A DNA stretch of 64,000 bases, taken from positions 62,001 to 126,000 of the forward strand of contig JAFQXE010000045.1 of the NCBI GenBank assembly GCA_017407125.1. Reading direction: 5' to 3'. The notes under the pieces were generated by a model, which was not told the origin of the DNA, ran no database searches, and saw nothing but the letters and a program-made list of their open reading frames with translations. The DNA is from Thermoguttaceae bacterium (lineage in GTDB: Bacteria; Planctomycetota; Planctomycetia; Pirellulales; Thermoguttaceae). The translations under genes and the position numbers were made by a program. Shown here piece after piece: positions 22,501 to 27,426 of the stretch (the first letter of the stretch is position 1; each line of letters opens with the position of its first letter).

Positions 22501-23358
22501 CCGATTGTCAATACCGACAAGGAGAACACCTTCTATCAGGAAGCCTACGGATTCAGCAATCCGGAAGCGAACGCTGCCAGTTCCACGGCGAGAATTCGCA
22601 TTTCGGCTCAGGAAGACGGCGAGCTGGTTGTCAGTCCGACGCAGCTGGTCTTCACCGGCGTCGAAAAGACGATTACAGCGCAGGGATTCTCCAACGTCGA
22701 ATTTGACGGCGCGGGATACGAAGTCAGCGCGGCGATGTACGACTCCGAAGGCGACGATCTTGTTACCATGTACAAGAACAACGTCCAGATGAAGGGAACC
22801 AATTACCTCAACGTCGTTAAGAACGTCAAGTTTGTCAACGCTTACTCGACCAGCGGCGACGACATCGCGAAGATTTACGACACTTCCGACGTCAACTACC
22901 TCTACGCGCAAGCGTACTCGACAACCATCTTCGACGCGAAGAAGACGTACAGCAATTCGGCTACCGGATTCAAGACGGTTCAGGCGTATGCCACCACGGC
23001 TGGAAGCAAGGCGTTCATGTACGACTCAGTCGGCAACGACGTCCTGGTTTCGACTTCGACCTACACGGCGATGTCTGGCAAGTCCTACAGCAACAAGGTT
23101 TACGGATACTCAACGGTGAACGTAGCCAGCGTCAACGGCGGAAACGACGTTGCCCGCATGTACGACTCCGCTGTGGACGACGTCCTGTCAACTGGCACGG
23201 ACTGGGCGCAGATTGAATCTGCCGACCTCGGCATGACTCGTAAGGTTTCCAACTTCGGTCTGGTTGAAGCGGTTGCGACCAACGCCGGCGCCAAGACGGT
23301 CTCCAACGCTAACAGCGCCAGAGATTTCGTTCTCAACACCTACGGTTGGGAAGACTAA
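1552..23358 (+). CDS. Giant secreted multidomain protein with subtilisin and two metzincin-like sites
   Basis: A single 7268-residue reading frame, started at ATG 1552 by AAAGGAG. The N-terminus has a degenerate LEPR-XLL motif (CEDRVLLS, about 39-46), a planctomycete export-associated signature. In order: subtilase domain with D197, H235, N340 and S446; proprotein-convertase P-domain (about 527-645); SbsA-like Ig region; metzincin-like site HEIMHCLAQGH (1130-1140); PPC domain (about 1185-1260); beta-helix-like tracts; more PPC domains; second site HEIGHTFGLSH (4447-4457) with a Met-turn (PIMG); further PPC and beta-helix; GEVEDY motifs at 5276, 5473, 5678 and 6730; SdrD-B-like domain (about 5695-5760); Calx-beta domain interrupted by a propeller; and YDS-rich C-terminal repeats. 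Role inferred: cell-surface adhesion or degradation. No sortase or PEP-CTERM anchor is visible at the C-terminus. Frame integrity over 21.8 kb and consistent codon use argue that it is expressed. Confidence 0.93.
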   Translation: MNLWSSLRSLFSVAANNSTSSRKGQKALELKPRHHLIEQCEDRVLLSVSPTGLDDVYGSEAIRQAIITASNLDRYDSVDMSNVTKWVVGVTNRTDISAMAGKYGATNLGETILNNSYVWEFSTNTAWETAANYLQNATGVDYFYPLVPLSIKTMAIDDPLYQYQWNLGDFSVGNAGIGVEGAWLYATGSGVSIAVVDTGTEYTHEDLYDNYSSAISYDFIDKDTNPSPEDEYENHGTSVAGIIAADDNGLGVVGVAYDSTFGSIRIVGGDTDANDYANALTYALDTVDIYNNSWGATLYEYGTTYYSHVAMDPLELAAIEMGVTQGRDGKGAIYVFAAGNEGEGNIDVNMMGYTNSRYVITVGAVNQDGTKCEYSNTGAALLVVAPSGGDTTYDDEDVLTDATIGTTTTDRMGADGYNNLDSDEELAALIPDYEDLNYTNSFNGTSAATPVVSGVVALMLEANPSLTWRDVQQILVETSVQVDASNEDWTTNGAGYNISYNYGFGLVNAKAAVEKALTWENLPDEIHTTAYSIDTPVTIGKQSSSTISVTDKSISCLETVEITVEIIHPTEGDLKIELISPDGTVSVLAQPREVLWADGGYDNYTFTTKRCWGEAALGDWTLRITDTGTERTGVLNSWSLDFYGNQGDIAHVGPDVVSVFPDAGDSLINSPTLDYAPNQLTVRFTEGQEIDPNTLDAIKLMYRQNEGSEWEEVSLGWVGIGEQPNEVILRPASTFLDGLYELVILGTGDSPLLNNKGFEFRYDPEKDAGSDYTFDFAMTLPLQVTAVVPMPIVDGEVKGDQIEVYFNADKTDNNYYTEPQYYTLFATYDTASSIDDYHVNPDSVELDTVVDAAGHNVMRATLTFSDDINKIFGIYGSYRLKVGEKYSYSDTEEFDDVDGEDFEAGDAFRTSKDVSGYFATTNDVYSSLIINGNIDVKKANAAIQTMIASGGVTADEIDALMEQIYDYTNRWPGGNDEPGHEMRTTSLENTANVEQHIMNWDFDSYDAEAGVVTYFYCFPKSNGPFNNYVTEQQKNSVRQIFQLLGDSCGIQFFELKTPDDGSTVTSVTYKDTDFPVISFFVSDLALLGGESGPGGVAGLGGGTSACLDLADFGNTTNCEYGSGFYSVAMHEIMHCLAQGHTYDLDGSTIMGASTKEFYTGSEESVFPAPADVVHLQYMFRNDSLDVDMYAFTLQQSGTLELETIARRLEMGSALDTVLNLYDENGTLIATNDNYFGLDSLIEVSLKPGKYYVGVSSAGNEDYDPVNIKTGMNGTTEGEYQLKLSFTPAQKASTLLNFDGDMDGKVGGDFNFWFDVQKDENILYVDKTGEFTPDNGTTVYTQIDEAIADAAAMVEQLKATGSDERVIVRILANNTDKDDLTQREAYEIGTYTQGGSTTTLEDGATLEIPKGVSVVVEQGAVIKLANTNITAGSQSAIGPVNNVLDQTPAGTIQLLGAPNEKVYLTSYWDETIGSDSYNQTTTPKSGDWGGIVLTNVKEHEYNESETAKVYGKVKILEDEGVFINYIGFADISYGGGEVNVNGFKSVYAPVYLDEARPTILSNTITSSMTAAISADPNSFEESHIYGQDEFDDWFTADYDRVGPTIHNNTLVKTHDVKNINKATGEITIETVTSSNSVNGLAIRTTTPSQSTITKLDVTARFDDWDITHVIQEDLILASAAGGSEVYIDPRGNTSVKSRTGGSLRIDDNVLIKLGNSRIELEDNANLIAEGDKGDEIIFTSIYDDTYGYGGTFDATNNGFNADINSNAPEYNPENNDYLTGGNWGGLYLGHSSTASLDNIKLMYAGGQSRIEGYFVNFQPIEVVQADLRVTNSYFAYNSAATEASDRIGRGNVTNPAVIYVRNAQPIIVDNNFADNETAIISINANALTANTVKDYGRQTGLLIKQEEGAKYDNLYPEYASNYGPMVRENEFNDNLYNGMVVRGEVLTTESIWDDVDIVHILQDEIVVGNHHTYSGIRLQSSTTGSLVVKLFGNNAGFTAAGAPNDVEDRIGGTVQVMGNAMYPVILTSLYDNSYGAGYDQWGNSVTNTYTATPHASDDDPDGTVKPYEPSAGDWRSIKFQQYSNDRNVAVVVETEGTYNITNDVNNVLSKAQNLGALANNINGGDENNRLGFDIHGTIHSNRDSADQADSDIYSFKAIAGTDIWVDVDLTRYALDTVVELLDSNGNVVARNDRSEYLYSWLDYTAMVSEELRNLSDLWGTTLDKIPASEKLESNFREAIVTSMQQQFYVQYYQDAGELEGLANARVDAEQQYSRLTGYDWDEDAYLNAAGGYQAEPDPLVTSGYASSMNIDIWERNSLDDYGLNEKDSGFKVTLPGVAGVETQYYLRVKSNVNSSNTSDNTSAAIADLEGRTYGEYNIQIRLRETQEKAGCTVQYAQIFYATNGIEVIGTPSSSPLTVDTADVEIGITGKNIDPNGIGKNDTFRAAQNIGNVLETTHGSMSLTGYIASSSDIDWYKFEVKIPNQQDIPGVSNTGQGVYPLTIDVDYSDGMGRANVNLWLFDASGKLIASSTGSNITGDQATPFTGADSSNLETGSGGTGDPYIGTFYVPEGTYYVAVAPQHMTPAALSQQLLRQESVDSVERIVEDDMSGRGWTGLPVDTTYTLNFKPEAFSLADVRMYLGNNKTLYSNNSFTGAGEVDWGGNHTHDNDNPGFNDVYGDYVMRSDGQLYAIDNKTGTRQIINLENASERTDAGVLGTIAYSMGENGLERIDDYTTGIRYEAIVFAHENGTGYQYTNRPMFVIGNLTRQISGVDFNQNLLYMVNNDGTVHSLEGGQDDAAKAGTNDVPLSYLLSGLTLKTKDATDDTANSTLLDLRDGHQLTFKFEAETALDDVIVEFDTGVDLMVDPLGGLKIRDGQTFTVAGKTFEFDSGPVLEIAQDPAVTDGDELLFVNTNEENPTPKIIFFSDSTVPEADRVKAPEGSFTVVINSDESSMSLMRKIVAQLNKAGVTAIAGWDDANENMAQDDDEIGRISFNSVFTVTSATAEAWVSQVAESGVVDGNIAIPFTEWATGERPSDVNAWLTKLDQSVCDAINQNVPGAYASFFHRDVTQDENGNLVPTIGDRITIANIAADEFDAGDTTVFTHRGSLLGGLSGSGVTEGANVIRVRVDADYPADQISRLINRAIENFKLENREYEDAIQTTVTGKYIMFTGELETVTANDTAVFVFDGDINANGGKLTGLAWVGNDLYAVSENGDLYRITYNGGSMANFDVRDENNGNDFHDTFRFNSDNEEMDAAETDWDVIYETRKMGDKSYLSLCDNTYREKKFNLELIACLGKTFTGLTNGPENVEDGLYADLLFATDNNGVVYCFDTTGAYKGVFSNGAYSIETGRGGAVGIDFTTQDFNMWHRTNIRQDEAGHKINKTFDHSRKSDADGNASYYFGMEDPYTDIYIGYDQGSVTNTLQAYVTNSGLYSTYNAAGGTHGSLVSDEFSLTNISSDDQPFMTFEYYLDSESSEIYDSFRIYIRSTDPLASQLVGQNATTIGNKMNPQGYDTMAAMLTAANGQWIMLGTNLDNDLPDNDSNYLHTNKPTSKIGYDVVDLGGGWYQAKIDLSDYAGLSNLQLKLDFTTQSSDFVGDLSTTGELLYGTEGLNVFSGDQIAIDNEIFTFNTGEKVLVYSNPASRMSGNMTVLQFQSPDAGTINVNVFKATDYQEPGVENMNIYITDSTTASEFAEYLTEALNNQYADIASCAQQIEDDILTPGHKSSAARDIVGLNKELTFSASGDDLLVVVGTDTIEFSTINTAVVNNGGSRAENPNRTNFISLVNRPFSITDIYGQEVEYTVVPSQQSKTGYFVEALSAGEDEPEQIEVASIYDVAKAVSVVSGRGGVSAYICENSMIVRCASGVTIGAGMASSSSRGNDVAGEHTIDVEYSMTSHEVSNAIAEALEAAFASSETIDTPDGSYSTKVDDLWTVVKINGGVDNNGNDTGFNDQLHVINHVITSPGFLSAASMQWGDARVRASYVWQSGEIGAYETHQDNGLRKHQGQDNAYEGVFVDNFCISLGGRGTMYTNVAANTTLNSGTPSGPTSGYYLLNIRTATDYGTFDVDNQALNLTRTFRATDRLDGGLTMVSPEGGAINHLQTFSIGDGNSEQRFVMVNMDIVNTEISDGLFVDFEEWWDYNVAQEIVRESDFYIQYHSSYSSYDMAAAIAAAVNSQYLYTVNDPTYRAFSVRAKHSTGSNHVDLYGATWIKGITATDTDCGDAIISEMTGKIVGYTGLKALSYINYGAETATYQEFVNGQNQANDKTLLHGDANVTNGQGQIVLSNNLVAYSSGYGIYSAGNKADTTSGHQNEVFQLASNPDSKYTIYLDFTGHTAVGTSWNGGAEVVTPTYDSNYDLIYEVWQRVAEDFMPWDVNVTTIEPEEDSCAQAGVLRVCIGGSWSDWYGKSAGGVAFLGSFTWDSDTPAYVFADNLGSAKSIAEAASHEIGHTFGLSHDGDPTNEYYGGANGWAPIMGVGYSQVLTQWSKGEYPGATNKQDDVKIITDVIIGLQRTDPEATSRIGVRPDDHGNGAGNATDLGDIEQATSGDIAAGIITTKDDIDWFVFTVSEDCTQKVTIGGLDLITNLDCGVRLYNNNGAEITDPTVIQESGLKYIINLDQLVITQAGMFEDGVATFRLSVEGTGSSQATTGDSITTGSTGNYSDYASLGSYTISIQVPATDVTVNADAPDAIFPGFIVPFSTINDERWVPSTVAYNNILAFNETGGIYFAGNSNSEEVIGTVPYGRIVNNTIWGTKDGDTGILVGSNATATVLNNVVANCGAGISMDGTASSSIVSGYNAYYSNNVNTSGGAALGSNAILLRSGEPLFVNPDKLNFYPEADSRIIDASANVLAQRAEMDKLYDRLGISTSPIQAPDTDIYGQLRADDPNVQNSSGVGANVYKDRGAVERIDWVGPVATIINPVDLYNTTPSTKLTDDSDLNRNDVVLTGVSLSNFILDFIDEGVGIDDDTVSEKSFTIYRILNGYQLDENGNYIDAKAEYENGSPYVEKLKLTYDYLFRYNATLDRVTFIPVTGSWTLGYTYQIEIDCNSASPFCIYDLAGNELQPNRTSGTQVGRTIFNISLSGMNFGDAPDKPMFADYNYQTFLANDGPAHVIIPGFSLGQTVLATADAIVNKDANSSADDDGLEFKFKDAMLSRKEDNTILVTVRNDAIAEEDAATTVAGYVCIWIDVDGDGTWNSSGDFFTMQEVYVGENEFNVSASVLAGGADETFLRARLFTVDTITEAVGSGADFTQWFAGSRDADGNFIVNPIVLGGEVEDYKVYLVDDFFDYGDAAASYGSASHIVDNESGDYIYLGTEDDGFTGGVDAEITQHFSQNATGDDLYGKLDPEGAVINDEQGVVIDEETLTPGEYVKLTVNTANTLGTGYLYVWIDVNANGAFETDECIVSEYVINGSGVTEIVSGYQIPQIEGNYMTAARVRFSADKLTDAGTADASGRDLGAIGFGGANATRGEVEDYQVMMSEFFYDYGDAEDTYKTLAISSGAYHQLTPRDSEGNRATIGAGVTFELDGQPSPMADADEDDGISVDSYTGYVDTAIVVGATVQLPISVTGEGYLVFWIDTNRDGTFSEAERIEVSAVAQRQGTDKFEDIPKSKWNATWGYEVGSYTGVNEATDLLVSLNIPETAKVGETAMRVRFYEQSNDFASMTPAASGFGGYGEVEDYIVFVQEGSSVIEGYKFNDTNNNGIWDVYPEDDTTSITEDGLKGAAIYIDANNNGVWDDGHEDGGKWVPAESIAVTNPFGYYKFENLVSGTYIVREIFNIEDLSTEFTSTFITDGSVDEQAVIQWFKDTYGATLHTLEESDLYLRSYPQRVASIPENDASNADVPVSEKAFTFEFLNENNISLQGCHVYITNYGTNYVDGIPVTYDFILTNVPDMVSTDSTKIYVYFDPSVANPMDELAKNFAAAVNTLASAKMTATRTGNRVTINSGVFDLRVSEGGEKLLPTEDVEWFNILTSHSMPGENLSDGGYQVVVVTKEGDYSGVNFGSYRKPEVAVHQTDIYAEGNGGWHTIQVPIMITKSFGSEFDLYYETADGTAKGYGDPANPYDGNNPTVRANATPLAPEIDFIHTSGTVHVSIDADEIQGGGWQVTPVTVASSSDNYETAIAGDYIVFRAGKDIHYIDTRTAWSEETGYVTINDITRDGEATDDAYLTAREMEDGSVLVVWSKQDPKTLHWSLYYYVIGEATSESEGTPIPFTYTDYDYYAPVIADSCIYYFFAEKAGSTVGSLYSLDIASIQNPSAGMNMIAYGNIPIESLHVNENIDKNDFAAKANSIVFTLDNQIYYKEGEGTTTPTCISAPGVKCYNPQIDGDYIVWEEDVEGVSTRRLVMYTISTGEQVTIRESQTLDVPGKYGLIEQKEYSTNNVRAAIDNGMIVWEGDVYSVKYSLNGTYQVGKTTEILLYDIASKELMQLSDGTGRNATPSINGSLISWAHEVTKTNGQLDKEIVAYDLDTLESSLITRQGNDWDPLVCNEDMIIWRGESKTSGSYELYLASVVEPYYVAYVDVWVYGDTIVEPDEYFYMNVSTMEGNVIVHNDQTQVWLLNDDSNSGDSVSMDYGDAPSTYKVTLEKNGARHDSSDYKLGASITYEKTANSNSDATGDKGDDGVAELKDPTKVKTFVSGMVYTLTVSATIPETDADGSAYLDAWIDFNGDGLWTDDERIADSTVVVNGENEITFMVPYTSYAGNSYARFRLSDEGGLDSVGYAATGEVEDYKVAVAKANPTNAKTLTITSTAAGEAYELKYVNDGSQFVVTKTVGGVTQYAKFASNKLTWVDTENLLSVSAFDLVKISNSAGDSTFKFTGLDSGEEIYKLYQNKGFIYSNGLNVNVSGMAFMDVNTKGGTDKITLLGSNSQDLFQVGAASATVSSVDDGTVYYNVTNIDSTAVVMCYGETAQNDSVEMNTVEGTSSKAEFTRNDLVISDLTGGVYRKAIGFKNLSAYASNTDDEVVFNYVTGTIDFTVDPIVNTDKENTFYQEAYGFSNPEANAASSTARIRISAQEDGELVVSPTQLVFTGVEKTITAQGFSNVEFDGAGYEVSAAMYDSEGDDLVTMYKNNVQMKGTNYLNVVKNVKFVNAYSTSGDDIAKIYDTSDVNYLYAQAYSTTIFDAKKTYSNSATGFKTVQAYATTAGSKAFMYDSVGNDVLVSTSTYTAMSGKSYSNKVYGYSTVNVASVNGGNDVARMYDSAVDDVLSTGTDWAQIESADLGMTRKVSNFGLVEAVATNAGAKTVSNANSARDFVLNTYGWED

Positions 23359-23373
23359 ACAGTAGAAAAGTTG

Positions 23374-23480
23374 TGAGTGATTCAGATGGGGTCAGAGGGC
23401 AAAAATGAGGAGTTAGACGTTCTACGGACGTCAGTAACAACTCCTCACTCCTCACTCCTCCTCACTCCTCACTCGCAATC
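23374..23480. repeat. CTCCTCA-family intergenic repeat with opposed arms
   Basis: A left arm containing TGAGGAGTTA (23406-23415) faces a right arm of tandem CTCCTCACTC words (23441-23474). Between them is the palindromic ACGTTCTACGGACGT. The element fills the gap after the giant gene and runs into the 5' end of the glycosyltransferase frame. A related unit occurs near 39258-39362. Confidence 0.7.
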
Positions 23481-25059
23481 AGTTATTTATTCAATAATCA
23501 TTTTTTTAATCGCCTTTGTTCTGCTCAACGCAACCAGTCAAATGGTTCCGATGTGCTGGGACGAAGGCGATTCGTTTTGGCGGGCGGAACAGATTGAACT
23601 CTGGCTGGGGCTGAAAGACGCTCCAGCAGACGCGAAGCCAACCTCCGACTCTTTGCCGTATATTGCTTATTCTGAAGGACACCCGGCTTTTTACGGGCTT
23701 TTAGCGGCATCTGGCGACGTTTTGGGGCGATTCGTTCCCGGCGCGGGGTTCAGAACGTTCTTTTTGTTCTTTTACGCCTTGGCGATTGCCGCCGTATTTA
23801 GAAAATTGCTTTGGCGTTATCCGACAAGCGCCGTTCCAGCTTTGATTGCGGCAGCGAGCATGATATTGATTCCCCGGTTATATTGTCACGCTCATTTTGC
23901 CGTCAACGATTCGATACTGACGTCCTGCTGGGTTTTGGCGTGGGTTTTCTTTACGGAAGAGGAAAAGCCGCGTTCGCCATGGCAAGCGGTTCCGTTTGGC
24001 GTCTTCCTGGGCTTGACGATGGCGTCTAAATTTACTGGCTGGCTGGCGATTCCCTGCTTTGCCGCCGTCTGGCTATTCCATAGAAACCGAAACCTGTTTT
24101 TCTACTTGCTGACAGGATTTGTCGTTGCCGGATTGACGTTTTACGCGGTCAATCCACCGTTGTGGCATAATCCGATTGGAGGGATGAGCGAGTTCTTTTC
24201 CCGCAACCTGGGTCGCGAAGAGACGTTTAATCTGACGGGTTGCTTTTTCGGACGTCTGTACAGCATCACGAATTCGCTTCCGTGGTACAATACGCTGGCT
24301 TGGGTTGCAGTAACCATTCCCGTGGGAATACTGGCGCTCGTCTTTCTCGGCGTAGGAGAGTTATGGCGAAATCGCAAGACGCTGTTTGCTCAAAGCCTGT
24401 TTTTAAACGTGATTATTTTGCTTGTCATTCGAGCGTTGCCGCACGTTCCAGCTCACGACAACGAACGGCTGATAATAACGGCGTTTGCGTTTTTGGCGAT
24501 AATCGCCGGATTGGGAACGCAGACGCTGTCCAGGCTGCTTGAACGTTTATCAGAACGCCGTCGTTGCATTGTATTCAATTCTCTTTTAATTGCGATTGTT
24601 TTGGGATCGTTGAGCAGCTGGGTTGTTTACGCTCCGCATTGGTTGTCGTATTACAATCTGACGGTTGGCGGGCTTCCCGGCGCGTATCGAATGGGCTTGG
24701 AGCCGACGTACTGGTGGACGGATCTGGACGATTCTGTTCTAAGCTGGATTAACGAAAATAGCAAGCCGGGAGAGAAAGTTCAGTTTCAGATTTGTTCCCG
24801 TTACAATCTCAACAAATTGATTAAAGATAAAAAACTGCGCGTCAATTACGCCTCCGCGGCGCCGGGGAACTATCGCTGGTACGTCATGCAGACCCGTCCC
24901 AGCGCGATGAACAAACAGGACTGGCGTTTGGCTAAAACACAAACGCCAGCGTATACTATAACAATTCCCTTTTCCGGCCCCGGACCGTGGAACCTGAACT
25001 CTGTCCCGCTGATTCGAATTTACGATTTGGAATGCGAATCAGATAAAGCCGAGGAATAA
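23377..25059 (+). CDS. GT-C fold membrane glycosyltransferase (GT39/PMT-like)
   Basis: A polytopic membrane protein of up to 560 residues. The first membrane segment (IIIFLIAFVLLNA) is followed by an acidic CWDEGDSFWRAEQ motif in the first extracytoplasmic loop. That acidic loop motif is typical of lipid-phosphate-sugar dependent GT-C enzymes (PMT/ArnT-like), which glycosylate proteins or lipids on the outer face of the membrane. Ten or more further hydrophobic stretches follow, then a soluble C-terminal tail. The start is uncertain: GTG 23377 and ATG 23386 both lie in an intergenic repeat, so about 30 N-terminal residues are translated repeat, yet no ATG, GTG or TTG lies between the repeat and the first membrane segment. 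It begins 18 nt after the giant gene, so co-transcription and modification of the giant protein are possible but unproven. It ends 14 nt from the convergent ppk. Confidence 0.8.
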   Translation: MIQMGSEGKNEELDVLRTSVTTPHSSLLLTPHSQSVIYSIIIFLIAFVLLNATSQMVPMCWDEGDSFWRAEQIELWLGLKDAPADAKPTSDSLPYIAYSEGHPAFYGLLAASGDVLGRFVPGAGFRTFFLFFYALAIAAVFRKLLWRYPTSAVPALIAAASMILIPRLYCHAHFAVNDSILTSCWVLAWVFFTEEEKPRSPWQAVPFGVFLGLTMASKFTGWLAIPCFAAVWLFHRNRNLFFYLLTGFVVAGLTFYAVNPPLWHNPIGGMSEFFSRNLGREETFNLTGCFFGRLYSITNSLPWYNTLAWVAVTIPVGILALVFLGVGELWRNRKTLFAQSLFLNVIILLVIRALPHVPAHDNERLIITAFAFLAIIAGLGTQTLSRLLERLSERRRCIVFNSLLIAIVLGSLSSWVVYAPHWLSYYNLTVGGLPGAYRMGLEPTYWWTDLDDSVLSWINENSKPGEKVQFQICSRYNLNKLIKDKKLRVNYASAAPGNYRWYVMQTRPSAMNKQDWRLAKTQTPAYTITIPFSGPGPWNLNSVPLIRIYDLECESDKAEE

Positions 25060-25073
25060 TCGTTTTTCTTTGT

Positions 25074-27317
25074 TTACTTCCCTTTGATGGGAATGTACTT
25101 TCCCGGTTTGAGCATGACGCTTTCTACCGCTTGAACCGCCTGATTGTGCAGAATTTCCTGAGCGCAAATCGATTCTCCAGTCGGATTGACGCGTTTCCAA
25201 ACGCCGTTTTTGTCGAGTATGTGACGCTTTTGATTGTCGGAAAAATACAGCTTGAGCATTTCCGTTAGCCGGACGCGAATGTTGTCGTCTAAAACCGGGA
25301 AAATGGTTTCCATGCGCGATTCCAGATTTCGAACCATCAAGTCGGCAGAGGACAGGAACACTTCGGGATGTCCGCCATTTTTGAAATAGTAAATGCGGGC
25401 GTGTTCCAGATAACGCCCAACAATCGAGGAAACGCGAATGTTTTCCGACAGGCCTTTTACACCCGGTCGAAGGCAGCAAATGCCTCGAACGTTGATGTCA
25501 ATTTTAACGCCCTTTTGAGACGCTTTGTAAAGGGCTTCGATTACGTCCGGATGTTCCAGAGAGTTGCATTTGAGCATGATGTGCCCAGGCTGAGCGGGGC
25601 TGGACTGGTCGATTTCCTGCTGAATCAGGTCGAGAATTCTTTGACGCAGCAAATGCGGTTCAACGGTAATGTACTTCCAGCCGATTGATTCTGAATACCC
25701 GGAGAGGATATTGAAAAACGCCGCCAAGTCGCTGACAATGCCGGGGTCTGCGGTGAAAATTCCCAAGTCAGAATAGATTTTGGCGGTTTTGTCGTTGTAA
25801 TTCCCGGTTGCCAGATGCGCGTAACGACGAATTCGACCGTTTTCGCGTCTGATAACCAGCAAGGCTTTGGCGTGAGTTTTCAAACCGACAATGCCATAGA
25901 TGACGTTACAGCCCGCGTTTTCCAGACGCCTGGCCCAATGTACGTTTTGCGACTCGTCAAATCGGGCGCGCAGCTCGACTAAAACGGTAACCTCTTTTCC
26001 GTTGAGCGCCGCAGTTTCCAGAGCTTTGACAATCGGGGATTTCCCGCTGGTTCGATAGAGAGTCTGTTTAATTGCCAGTACATCGGGGTCTTCCGCCGCC
26101 CGTTCCAGAAACTGGACAACCGGATCAAACTTTTCGTATGGCAAAGAAAGCAAAATATCGCGTCGGCGAATTGTTTCCCACATGTCCTGATCTTCGGAGG
26201 CGTCGAGTAAATCGCGAGGAATTTGTGGTTCCCATTCCGGATCCCGAAACGTGTCGAAAAAGGATATCTCATTTAATGTAAAAAGCGACTTTGCGTCAAG
26301 CAGTCCGTCAACGTCAAAGACAAACGATTCCGACACATTGAGAGTTTGTTTCAGCCATGAACGAATGTTTGACGGGGCGGACGCCGAAATTTCCAGCCGG
26401 ACGGCGTCGCGGCTGCGTCGTTCTACTACAGCTTCTTCGATAGCTACGGTCAAGTCGACGATTTCGTCAAAATCCGTACCTGACGGATTGTCGCAGACTC
26501 GAATGTCGGCGTCGCGCGTAATACGGAATACAGCGGTGGAATTGACTTTGCAGCCCGGAAAGAGCGAACTGATGTATTCCTGGATTATATCGTCAATCAG
26601 GGCGAAATGCATGACGTCTTTACCGGATGGCAGCTTCAGAAAACGAGGCAGAATTTTGGGAATGGGAACAACGCAAATGCGCGATTCTGTTTCTATCTGA
26701 ACGTCTGATTGATTTGATTGGTTGAATATTTCATCCAGAGTTTTTCCTTCAGCAATCAGCTTTCTTTTTGAACTGGCTTGGCGAGCCAACGACGTTTTTT
26801 TCATTCCCGTCAGTTCAACGGCGACAATAAGCTGAAGCCCGGTTAAGGTTGGCGCCAGACCTTCTTCGGAGAAATCTTCAAACGCCAGAGGAGTAAGAAT
26901 TGGCAGAACGTCATCCTTAAAATAATCGCTCACAAAATCCCTCTGTGTTGAAGACCAGTCTTCTGGCGAGAGAATGGAAAATCCCGCCTTGCTCGCCTCA
27001 TTGAGAGCAGAGGTTATAGCGTCGGACTGATCCTTGACCATGGTTTTCACTCTTGAACTAATGGCGTCCAACTGCTGATTTGGGGTCATTCCGGCGCGAT
27101 CTTTACTTCTGATTCCAGCGTTTTTTTGCTGCATTAAACCAGCAACGCGAATCATAAAGAATTCATCCAGATTGGAACTGACTATGGCAAGGAACTTCAT
27201 TCGTTCTGCCAGAGGGTTTGACATATTGAGTCCTTCGTCAAGAACTCGCTGGTTAAATTCCAGCCAGCTTAATTCTCTGTTTATAAACCTGTCGAAATTT
27301 TCAGAAACTTTTGCCAT
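25074..27317 (-). CDS. ppk: Polyphosphate kinase 1
   Basis: A 747-residue protein matching PPK1 across its length. It catalyses reversible transfer of the ATP gamma-phosphate to polyphosphate. The N-terminal domain begins FINRELSWLEFNQRVL. The catalytic C-terminal half carries the histidine in LKTHAK that is autophosphorylated in the family, the second histidine in the RYLEHARIYYF segment, and the FLSSADLMVRNLE and RMETIFPV motifs. I chose the ATG at 27317 (MAKVSENF) rather than one five codons upstream because it fits the usual PPK1 N-terminus; neither has a strong ribosome binding site. The gene is convergent with the glycosyltransferase and sits beside a PP2C phosphatase gene on the same strand, 109 nt downstream of that gene's stop. 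Confidence 0.95.
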   Translation of the reverse strand: MAKVSENFDRFINRELSWLEFNQRVLDEGLNMSNPLAERMKFLAIVSSNLDEFFMIRVAGLMQQKNAGIRSKDRAGMTPNQQLDAISSRVKTMVKDQSDAITSALNEASKAGFSILSPEDWSSTQRDFVSDYFKDDVLPILTPLAFEDFSEEGLAPTLTGLQLIVAVELTGMKKTSLARQASSKRKLIAEGKTLDEIFNQSNQSDVQIETESRICVVPIPKILPRFLKLPSGKDVMHFALIDDIIQEYISSLFPGCKVNSTAVFRITRDADIRVCDNPSGTDFDEIVDLTVAIEEAVVERRSRDAVRLEISASAPSNIRSWLKQTLNVSESFVFDVDGLLDAKSLFTLNEISFFDTFRDPEWEPQIPRDLLDASEDQDMWETIRRRDILLSLPYEKFDPVVQFLERAAEDPDVLAIKQTLYRTSGKSPIVKALETAALNGKEVTVLVELRARFDESQNVHWARRLENAGCNVIYGIVGLKTHAKALLVIRRENGRIRRYAHLATGNYNDKTAKIYSDLGIFTADPGIVSDLAAFFNILSGYSESIGWKYITVEPHLLRQRILDLIQQEIDQSSPAQPGHIMLKCNSLEHPDVIEALYKASQKGVKIDINVRGICCLRPGVKGLSENIRVSSIVGRYLEHARIYYFKNGGHPEVFLSSADLMVRNLESRMETIFPVLDDNIRVRLTEMLKLYFSDNQKRHILDKNGVWKRVNPTGESICAQEILHNQAVQAVESVMLKPGKYIPIKGK

Positions 27318-27426
27318 GATTTTTATGAACACTCTTAAAAGCGAGAAAAGCGAATGTCTGATTGAATTGTTCTCGTCCTGTCAACAGAAAACAATAACGT
27401 TTTATATAATCATACAACCATAACTC

